Assembly (NCBI GenBank): GCA_037179385.1
Contig: CM074179.1
Span: 34,373,905 to 34,437,904 of the forward strand
DNA from: Holothuria scabra
Lineage: Eukaryota > Echinodermata > Holothuroidea > Aspidochirotida > Holothuriidae
Direction: 5' to 3'
DNA length: 64,000 nt
Shown here: piece after piece, positions 57,401 to 64,000 of the stretch
Layout of the letters: every line of letters starts with the position of its first letter
Position numbering within the stretch: position 1 is the first letter of the stretch
The notes under the pieces: model-generated
Seen by the model: the letters and a program-made list of their open reading frames with translations, nothing else
Database searches by the model: none
What the model was told of the DNA's origin: nothing
Made by a program: the position numbers and the translations under genes

Positions 57401-60400
57401 ATACCCTGCTCTGTTGATGTTACACAATCTTGCATGTATAAATGGCCTAAAATGGTTGATATAAGCAACAAATTATCATTACAAAACCTAAACCTGTGTT
57501 CTCCAATGAAAGGGGTGGGGGGTTTAACACCTAGGAATACCCTTCTTCAACAGATGGAGTTTTGTGACTTCTCAATATTCCTTGAGCCAACTAGCAGGGA
57601 AATTGTTGGAATATAATACATCGTACAAGTGTTTGGAAGTTCCCTGGTAAGAGGTTATACACACAGAAAAATACCTCAGGCTCCTGGGGGATGTAACTGC
57701 ATCCATTTGTCTTCCAGTGTTATGTAACTATTATTTTCATTGGGGAGGAAGCAGTGATTCTCTCATTACACAGGCCCATATGCAATACTGTATACCATTC
57801 TCCACAGTGAATTAGATACTACCAACAGGTTCTGTGTTGTTTTTGGATGCATGTGCTTATGCTGCAATTTGACTTGGTTCAAAGAAAAGGAACAGTAAAT
57901 ACAGTGGGAAAGGAGACTAGCTGATGTTTTGGTTATTTAAGGAAGTATTCTATACTTTTATCAAAAGTTGGCATGAAGTTACTATTTCAACTTCATGCAT
58001 TTTGAAGTCTATGCTAGTACAAGATCCATTGGTTGATTTCTACATTAATGTTTGTGACAAATTTTACTTGGAAGGTACCGGTATGTCTTTCAAAGGAATC
58101 CGAGTGAGATATCAGTCTTTTTATTCAACAATCTGAATGAACGTGAGTTGAAATATTTTCTTTTTCTGGTTGGAAGAATTGCTGTCTAGTAATAGATCGA
58201 CTAGATTGCTGGAACCAAAAATTCAAACTGATAGGCCTAACTTGATGAATGGGACAACTTTAGTGAATAATGATAAAATTCCTCTTTTGAGGAATTGGGA
58301 GTGAGAATTTCAAATTTTGATTGATATATTTTTGGCTTTATACTGGGACATTCTTCAGATATAATTCAGAAATTATTTGACCAGTACCGGTCTCATGCTA
58401 CGCAATCTGTGAGCAAAAATGTTACTTAAACATAGCATTATAATACACACACTGTGGAGTTGGGTTCCTGTGATGATGTCATTTTTGGTTCGATGCACTT
58501 TTACATCTTTTACATTTTGCAGCTATTGTGCTGAAAGGAGTACCATTTCACTTGAGCATTTCTCTTTTGTGGGGCAGAATTTTTTTTAAATAAATGCTTT
58601 TTTGGCGATGGATAGTGTCAGAGAATGACTCCAAATCGTTGTCATTGAGTCATTTCATGGGCTCTTTAAAGCAGGAGTCCATGGATGTACAGGACTCTCT
58701 CTCTGAGGGGCGATGTTTTTTTTTTTTGCCCAGATCCCATCCTAAGGCCTAATCTCTGCCAGTCTGAGGCACCGAATTTAGCAAGGTTTTGGTCTGAGGG
58801 CGGGCTGCGGCCCGCAGCACCCTCCGCCCTGGAAGACCACGCAGGAGTCGAGAGGTCAAAAAAGGTGATGAGAAGGCATTGAAGCATTGTGGATATTAGA
58901 ACCTGTGACAATTTTTCCATGCTTCTTTTAGTCCTCACCTGCTAACTTTCATGTATATGTTATACGTATGGCAGCAATTCAGGATCAGAAATTAGACGGA
59001 ATATGAACGAATCCGAACAGCTATTGGAGGCAGTCATTTATGGAGTGGTTTAGACATGATCGACGTAAAATCTCTGTCTGAAATGTAAATGGATCAAGCT
59101 ATACCTATATGAGAAACACGGTTTGTGGAAAGTTTTCTTTGATGAATCACTTAAGAAATACCGACTTTTTGTTTGAATGTAACTTTTCAAATCATGACAT
59201 TGATATTATATCTTCGTCGGTGCAAGCAGATTATGTCTTACTTTTGAATAACGTGGCCAACAGTTTGTCCGGGTGGACATTCTATGGTAACTGTGTAGGC
59301 GCAACAGATGCAGCAGGTGTCTGCTGTCCAACAACAACCGGCAAAAAGCTCATACGGACGATATATCCTGATAACTTCTCTCTTCATGCTATCAACGATA
59401 TGCATGACAAAAGGACGTTCGTGTAAACAGAGCACACGACAGCACGCATCGGACTCTTCGTAAGCGTAATAAATCTGCAAAGAAAATAGGGAACGATATC
59501 GTAGGTTTTTTCTTAAATAAAATAATCGTTAGCTATACATATATGAAATAATAGACACATAAAACCCTTTACCGGTAAAAAACCGTTGACTACGTTATGT
59601 GCAATATCACCGAAAACCACAGATTATTCAGAATGGTGCCTCTACTGACTAATTTGACTGGAAATTAGTCGGTTGACTATTCGGTAGTCACAAACTAGTC
59701 CGTGAACTAGTGCGGGTATACATATTTACTGCTCTTGGGCGATATTTGGCCTTGAACTTTGAGAAAACTTCTGAATATTTACCAGCAAAAGGTTACTGCT
59801 GCCAAGTGTGCTCACAATTTGATAGATTAATTGGTGAATGGTGAAGGGATCGATGAAAGGGATAGAGTCGCGGCCAAGCGAATGCCAATAACTTAAAGTG
59901 CTAGCCGACTAAAAAAGTGGTTAGCTGACAGTTACAAAAGCAATAAAGGCGATTTCTATTACAATAGTGGTCGGTGCGCGTTTCAAAAGTGGTGATTCTT
60001 AGATTGAAAAAAAAAAAATAAATAAAAAAGTAAAAGAAAAATTAATAAATAAATAGATGAATAAATAAATAAATGAATGAATGAATAAATAAATGAATGA
60101 ATGAACGAATGAATGAATGGATCAATGAATAAATAAATAAATGAATGGATGAATGAATGAATGAATGTATGAATGAATGAACGAACGAACGAACGAACGA
60201 ACGAACGAACGAACGAACGAACGAACGAACGAACGAACGAACGAACGAACGAATGAATGAATAAATAAAGCAAAAAGGCGAATTTACGATTAAAGTGGTC
60301 ACATTTATTGCAAAAGTTGTGACCTGTTACAAAAGTGAGTGTTTCTTAATAAGTGGTCGTTTCACACATTCGAGTATCGTTAAATCCTCTCTGAGTACGG

Positions 60401-61067
60401 TAACTAACTTGAAAATGTTCCGTTTGTCTTCAACCGTCGATGAAGTCTTGATAAAGTAAATGAGTTCAACGTGGAAAAAAATGCTGAATGTTTCATGATT
60501 TTTTTTCAGCATACTTCCATGAGGGTACCTTTTACATTTTTATCTGCCTCATGAAAAAAAAAGGTATAGGCCTTATGCGTTGACAACACGGTGACGTCAT
60601 CCTTGGGGTAAACAATGCAACACGTGGCCCCACGCAGTAGAATTCACCTCGCACGTTTAGCAGACTAGGCGCGTGATATTTGTTGACAAATCAGTTGTGT
60701 GTATTTGCTGGTCAGTGTTGGCTAGTTTTTGCCCCAAATGAGTGCGTACCGTACTCTTTGCTTTCAACTGTGGCATCATATGTATAAGTTCTATATCTAG
60801 GAACTCCTCTTCATGTTTCAATGAAGAAGAAAAAGGAAATAAAGGACACCCTCGACCGTTGCCCCTCTGTGGAATGACTCTTATCCATTCCATTTATAAT
60901 ACTCATTAATTATCATACTGTACCTGCTGACCCAGAGAATTTTTGATTTGATATCTGTTTGCGACTTCCCAACTGGTAATCTCCTCGACTATGTCAAACT
61001 GCTGATTTACCATGACCTGGTCCAGGTTAAGCAGGTATTCCAGTCCTGGAGGACACCCAAGTAAGGG
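46789..61067 (-). CDS. PLSCR: PLSCR-C: phospholipid scramblase, exons 2-5 (first exon not found)
   Basis: Second scramblase gene on the - strand, same orientation as PLSCR-B. Exons: 61067-60924, 59474-59242, 55141-55021, 46992-46789. All have AG and GT borders and an open frame giving 233 residues of scramblase domain. It contains [24 protein letters not shown], a cysteine cluster (CCWTADTCCICC), RGPSCFC, the loop KSDNFSINFPKD and the C-terminal helix [15 protein letters not shown], ending KDNNCKH. Exon lengths match PLSCR-B except for one codon less in exon 3. Exon 4 is the most changed part: GDIDF of B is GVVNY here, and the donor is a weak GTGAAT. The proline-rich first exon is not seen in 61068-64000 and may lie past the window. 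Intron 4 is expanded to 8 kb by repeats. An alternative is that exons 2-5 are a recently silenced copy, but no stop or frameshift is present. Confidence 0.88.
47236..47594. mobile_element. GAGTGA-motif palindromic element, copy 2
   Basis: 359 bp, TA on both sides, ends CACTCTAGAATCAAAAGAGT and AGTTCACTCTTTTAC..CAGAGTG. It lies in PLSCR-C intron 4; the matching place in PLSCR-B intron 4 (about 29820-29860) has none. Confidence 0.85.
48016..48220 (+). mobile_element. SINE
   Basis: The head CTTAAGAGCATCCGCCTCCC, with GGCCCGGGTTCTATTCCCAG, is followed by the shared body (GTGCGTGGTGCTCCGCATAC). The 3' end is degraded. It shares the head type with 26262. Confidence 0.65.
48272..48845 (+). repeat. 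two-unit tandem repeat of about 210 bp with an incidental long frame
   Basis: The first unit, about 48475-48625, and the second, about 48685-48830, share TTTCAACGGTCAT-like starts, GATTCATGTAGGGGTG and AGCCCCGAAAAGGTC. A 169-codon frame at 48272-48781 spans them, but the second unit is in another frame and there is no family signature, so I treat the frame as chance. It lies in PLSCR-C intron 4. Confidence 0.55.
48846..50899. other. unassigned PLSCR-C intron 4 DNA
   Basis: T-rich tract near 49280-49335, C run at 49891-49903 and a fragment of the GCGTAGCC element at 49855-49912. No exon recognised. Confidence 0.4.
50900..51226 (+). repeat. AAAGGGCC MITE, copy 3
   Basis: Matches 3449-3755 from AAAGGACCAATCCTCTGACC to GAGAATTGGGCCTTTAAG. 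It lies in PLSCR-C intron 4. Confidence 0.7.
51227..53284. other. unassigned PLSCR-C intron 4 DNA
   Basis: AT-rich. A 131-codon frame at 52480-52875 has no family signature. T and A runs near 52700 and 53080. Confidence 0.4.
53285..53344. repeat. hairpin, about 27-bp arms
   Basis: GCATCTTAATTGTCTCAGAA at the left and the inverse of CTAAGATAATTAAGATGC at the right, with a loop of a few bases. A half-related sequence lies at 25485-25545. Confidence 0.65.
53415..53588. repeat. GGACCAAAAAA-motif cluster
   Basis: Six GGACCAAAA- or GACCAAAAAA-type motifs and one inverse (TTTTTTGGGTCC) lie within about 170 bp. The open frame across it reads repeated TKK or SF-rich peptides and is a by-product of the motif. 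Confidence 0.65.
53583..53648 (+). mobile_element. SINE 3' end fragment
   Basis: CGGCTCGACTTGAATCAATA, then GGAAACTAGGCCGTAAAACT, then CCATCTAACTAA: the SINE tail only. Confidence 0.6.
53850..53998. repeat. GGTTCA-motif foldback element
   Basis: TTCCGGTTCAAACTGAACCGG at the left. An inverted pair (GGGCACTGAACC with TTGACTAG at left, CTAGTCAAA with GGTTCAGTGCCC at right) folds around TTTTGGTTCAAAACGAACC. About 150 bp, non-coding. Confidence 0.65.
54205..54424 (+). mobile_element. diverged SINE
   Basis: Head GGGGCTAGAGTATCCGAACC with GAAGTTCTACTCCGGGAC, body CTTGGTGCGCATTACAAGCA, tail AACCTTATCTAACTG. An AAC microsatellite follows directly, as often seen at retroposon 3' ends. Confidence 0.65.
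54430..54494 (+). repeat. AAC trinucleotide microsatellite
   Basis: About 20 AAC units with one AAG interruption. Confidence 0.95.
55021..55141 (-). CDS. PLSCR: PLSCR-C exon 4
   Basis: 121 bp, phase 2 in, after ACTACACAG. It reads RSLWNPHFNIVDASFEP, ILKIRGPSC, FCQGACCVGVVNYQ before GTGAAT. It lacks the GDIDF motif of PLSCR-B. The length and phase match exactly. Confidence 0.9.
55353..55572. repeat. ACCAGG-motif foldback element 1
   Basis: The ends CTCGTGAAATTTCACCAGGT and the inverse of ACCTGGTGAAATTTCACCAG are themselves palindromic. ACCAGG, ACCAG or TACTGG motifs recur inside. It lies in PLSCR-C intron 3 and is absent from the matching part of PLSCR-B. Confidence 0.6.
55620..56010 (-). 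repeat. intron-3 block conserved between PLSCR-C and PLSCR-B
   Basis: Matches 31535-31930: TATTGGAAGAAAAT, AATTGTGAGATTT or ACTGTGAGATTT, GTGTCTGCC, GCGAAACC, ACAGAC and TGTGCATACAAAA occur in the same order. Evidence of tandem duplication of the gene including its introns. Confidence 0.7.
56034..56183. repeat. ACCAGG-motif foldback element 2
   Basis: The ends TTAAATTTAACCAGGATC and TTTCCTGGTTAAATTC are inverted. Inside there are further CCTGGTT and TTAAATT motifs. Confidence 0.6.
56221..56600 (-). repeat. uninterrupted copy of the 6589-8342 outer element
   Basis: CCGAGGCATAAAATGAAGAA at the left and GTGAAAAAATTTTAACATTT at the right are inverted ends. The interior (GCAAGCAAACAGGAAGT, CTCTTATGGGGTGATG) matches the reverse of 8020-8280. 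A 106-codon frame inside has no signature. Confidence 0.65.
57166..58669. mobile_element. 1.5-kb TTAA-flanked element with about 220-bp TIRs
   Basis: Element 57170-58665 has TTAA at 57166-57169 and 58666-58669. The left arm, about 57170-57385 (AGAGCCAATGAAATGAC..), is the inverse of the right arm, about 58448-58665. The central 1.06 kb has only short frames and no recognisable transposase. It lies in PLSCR-C intron 3. Long TIRs with a TTAA target suggest a non-autonomous DNA transposon; the superfamily is not determined. Confidence 0.8.
58690..58870 (+). repeat. dispersed repeat D, copy 3
   Basis: Shares CCAGTCTGAGGCACCGAA and GCAAGGTTTTGGTCTGA with the other two copies. It abuts the right end of the TTAA element. 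Confidence 0.5.
59242..59474 (-). CDS. PLSCR: PLSCR-C exon 3
   Basis: 233 bp, phase 0 in and phase 2 out, between TTTGCAG and GTAAGA. It reads IYYAYEESDACCR, HERPFVMHIVDSMKREV, RPYELFAGCCWTADTCC, ICC, then [13 protein letters not shown]. Confidence 0.93.
60000..60265. repeat. tetranucleotide microsatellite (GAAT / GAAC / AAAT)
   Basis: Imperfect AAAT and GAAT units lead into a long pure GAAC run (about 60177-60250). The two long frames on the - strand translating as repeated SFVR and SFIH are products of this array, not proteins. It lies in PLSCR-C intron 2. Confidence 0.95.
60595..60775 (+). repeat. short TIR repeat (CTTGGGGTAAAC), copy 2
   Basis: Matches 11110-11255: CTTGGGGTAAACAATGCAAC at left, TTGACAAATCAGTTGTGTG in the middle, AGTTTTTGCCCCAAATGAG at right. 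It lies in PLSCR-C intron 2. Confidence 0.55.
60924..61067 (-). CDS. PLSCR: PLSCR-C exon 2
   Basis: 48 codons, phase 0 at both ends, after TCATTACCAG and before GTACAG. It reads [45 protein letters not shown]. Confidence 0.93.
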
Positions 61068-62609
61068 CTGGTAATGAGAAAAGAAACAAAAATGAGTCAG
61101 GAAGGACATATTTAACATTTTCAATTTAAATCCAAGAAAGAATATTTTGAGGACGTGTTTCCGTTGATTTACAAATATAGTTTTTACAGTAAGTACGTTT
61201 GGTATCATTGTGAAGTGAACGGGAGGGATTTGAATGGATTGTTTTGTTTTCAAAATAGTTGATTACATTATACATGCAAATATATTAATGAGCTCATTAG
61301 ATATCCATTTTCGGTTATGTAAAACCGAAAACTATCCTGCTCGAGTGTTTTTTTTTTTTTTTATTTCCTTTTTTTTCGGTCATATATTTTCCTTTTCCTA
61401 CGTACAACATTCACCAAAATACAAGGAAAATGACCCAAATATGGCAGTTGTAGTGAAATAAGGCATGCAACTCGGACAACAAACGAATCATAGTGCTAAA
61501 CTGATAATTCCATCCTTTGTTATGTATATACGTACCGCCAAGTCGCAACATGTAAAAATGAGTAGCCCCTAGGCCAATGAGGAATAACTACCTCAGGGAT
61601 CTAAATGCAGGGCTCACCACCTTGTGAGTGCCTCGTCCGCTGCGAAGAGTCTGTTTACTGTGTTTTAGACGATTCTGATCAGCAAATGCCAAATGGGGTT
61701 TATTGACAGTACAAGTCCTAATAATCAAGCGCCGATATCGTTATCAGGTTATTATGTACTATGAACTAAATAGATGGCGCTATGTCACTATTCACTATCC
61801 TTGCGTTTTGTAATACAGGTTTATCATTTTAAATTTTAAAATGGATATTTGACTTTTTCCAACGAACAAAAACGGACTGGGTGTTGTAAAGTTGTGAAAT
61901 TTAGTTGGGAATCGAGAATTTGGGGTGATTTTTATGACATTTTATGCCAAAACTGCACCCCTTACAACTGAATGTTTTCACACCGTTTTGCGGGAGGGGG
62001 TGGGATCAAAATGAATGTTTTATACTTTGTAAGTAATATCTAATATTTTCCATTATATCAATCTTTTACTTTAATTTTCATAATGGAGACCAATGAAAAC
62101 CCCGATAATTATTGACATTGGGAAAGGAACCTTGTTGTTAATTAAAGAGAACGAGAACGTTAGTTTTCTAGGTTCAGAAAATATAATGCAGGCGCCGAAG
62201 AAATACATGCCCGCCAAACAGGTGCATGCATCATTTCACAAGTTACAAACCCAGGGTTAAATTCCAACTGACAGAAACCATTTGGACCTGAACACGCGTG
62301 GGAATCGATTGAGGACGGGGGACTTGTTCCCCCAATATTTTTGGAGGGGGGCATCATATCCTATGTCCTCACAATATTTGAGGCATGGAGATAAAATGTG
62401 TGTTCAATTACTTTTTTGTTCAAACCAGTAGCTAGCGTATTTTGCGATTGATGTGCCATATATTCTTAATTTCTGGAGTATTTTGTTCTTAAATTACAAA
62501 CATTTTGCGCGCCATGCGCGCTTTCTCCTCAGTTTCATTTGGTTTAAACTGTTCAACACGACTTTAAGAAATGTTGATTGAATACAAGTAACCAATTAAC
62601 CTATAGAAG
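61068..62609. other. probable PLSCR-C intron 1, unassigned
   Basis: No WMPAP-type exon is visible on the - strand. T run at 61349-61375. Frames are short and without signature. Confidence 0.4.
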
Positions 62610-62850
62610 AATCCGATTAGCGCTTGTTTTTAGTGACTGTAGGCAGCCATTAGTGGGGTCCATCAGCCTTTAATCGTCTTCATCTATTGTCTATGTGAAT
62701 TTCAAATCCTCATATTCAGTGAAGTTGATAAAATTGAGATACACTTCAGTGTACAACCATTCATGGAACAGGTAAAGAAGGAAATTTAAAGATTAAAGGT
62801 GATGGACCTCAGTAATGGCCGACTGAAATCGGACCATCACAATCTGTCCG
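62610..62850 (-). repeat. dispersed repeat T, copy 3 (inverse)
   Basis: Inverse of 43408-43620: GGGGTCCATCAGCC, AATCGTCTTCA, ACAACCATTCATGG and the terminal AATGGCCGACTG. Confidence 0.6.
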
Positions 62851-64000
62851 GATTCATCTATAAGTAGTTCCTGCGGGTGTGATTCTACCAAAACAGCATT
62901 TTAAATGGATAACAGTTCTCCTTCTGCTGAAGTTTGGCAGATTCTTTATTCAGACACACCGTCATCTGGTCATATTGTGTAGAAATGTCATTGAAGTCAA
63001 TGATAAGTTCATTGTAAAGATGGGTATTATCCCCCAAATCCGGTGCTTTGGTTTACAAGTGTGCTCTTACTTTATTATCATCAAGGTCAAAAGCTGTAGC
63101 CTGAGGATAACTGACATATTTTAATATGCAAAGAGAGTTCACTGGTTACATATTAAGAACTTGCATGCCCGTCAGGCTAATTTTGGAGACTTTGTCATGA
63201 GGTTTAACTCTTCGCAAGGAACAGCTCAAGACAGATTTGGGAGGGACTAGGAATAAGTCAGTTGTAAAATTGAAATGTCTGGTATGAAAACTGGGAAAGT
63301 TCGTCTGTATCGTTATCATGAGCTGAATATTTTCAGAATTAATGGAGCAAAACCGCAAAATTGGTTTCATTCCGGTTATTGTTTTGGGAAAACCGACAAT
63401 TCGGGAACAGCTTCGGGTTGCTGGATCCTTAATGGGATAGAGATGCCCCCCCCCCCTTTGGTCGCATATATTTTTTCATGAACTCTTTCACTATGTAGCA
63501 AATATATTTCTTGCAAAATGTCAGCTTTAACTTTCAGCAGTAAACTATTGCATTTGAAGCTATGGTAATACTCAAACTTAATTCCCTTGCAACACATCTT
63601 GAGGTTTCATGTAGCAGCGTAATTGAATGCTGTAGACTCACATGCTTAACGCGATGAGTGGGATACTTGAATTTGTACTCGTACTCGTACCACAAATATA
63701 TTTCATTTTTTTTTCTTTTGAAATTTTCCAAAATTTTTCAATATCTAAAAATTTACCTTTTTCTTCATCATGAAAAAAATCGTTCGAAGAAAAAACGTTA
63801 TACTTCCACCTGGTATTAAAGATACTCTGCCATTCAATGTCCTGCTAAAAGCACTATGTGTATTGAGGTAGAAATTCTTACATGAGGAAAATTTTGGCCG
63901 CTTCGCGCGCAGGTGCACAACATGAGCCTCATCAACACCACTTAGCCACCCATGGCAAGCTGGAGATATCATGCAATTCTCACAAACAGTGGGTACCACA
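62851..64000. other. unassigned DNA at the right edge
   Basis: No exon recognised. C run at 63448-63457. It may be intron 1 or 5' flank of PLSCR-C. Confidence 0.35.

Noticed and set aside
60000..60302. Long - strand frames translating as repeated SFVR/SFIH
   Set aside because: They are the translation of a tetranucleotide microsatellite, with no gene context.

Overview
This is eukaryotic, AT-rich, intron- and repeat-dense animal DNA. The only protein-coding sequence I recognise is from the phospholipid scramblase (PLSCR) family. The family, the long introns and the mix of tRNA-derived SINEs, MITE-like elements and a minisatellite suggest a marine invertebrate deuterostome. An echinoderm is my guess, but that is from memory of such genomes and not proved here. 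No bacterial-type operons, CRISPR arrays or long transposase or reverse-transcriptase reading frames are visible. Layout: 1-10.7 kb is repeats and unassigned DNA. PLSCR-A lies on the + strand at 10780-22243. Its four exons keep their splice sites and phases, but exons 3 and 5 each carry an in-frame stop, so I call it a pseudogene. 22.2-29.1 kb is the convergent intergenic space. PLSCR-B lies on the - strand at 34528-29164, with five exons, intact, 288 aa. 34.5-46.8 kb is intergenic. PLSCR-C lies on the - strand at 61067-46789 with four intact exons; its proline-rich first exon is not found and probably lies beyond the right edge. B and C are a head-to-tail tandem duplication: introns 2, 3 and 4 and the 3' flanks still align by eye, and several mobile elements sit in only one copy. 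Repeats fill most of the rest. They include a tRNA-derived SINE (about 13 copies or fragments), a 1.36-kb terminal-inverted-repeat element with CACTG ends (2 copies, one carrying a 213-bp retroposed insert with a 15-bp target duplication), and a palindromic GAGTGA-motif element (3 copies). There are also several TTAA-flanked elements, further foldback elements each built from one short repeated motif, a roughly 140-bp minisatellite whose units contain nuclear-receptor-like DR1 sites, and an apparently identical 259-bp tandem duplication. Functionally, B and probably C would encode membrane-anchored, calcium-responsive lipid scramblases. A appears to be a recently disabled, inverted relative.
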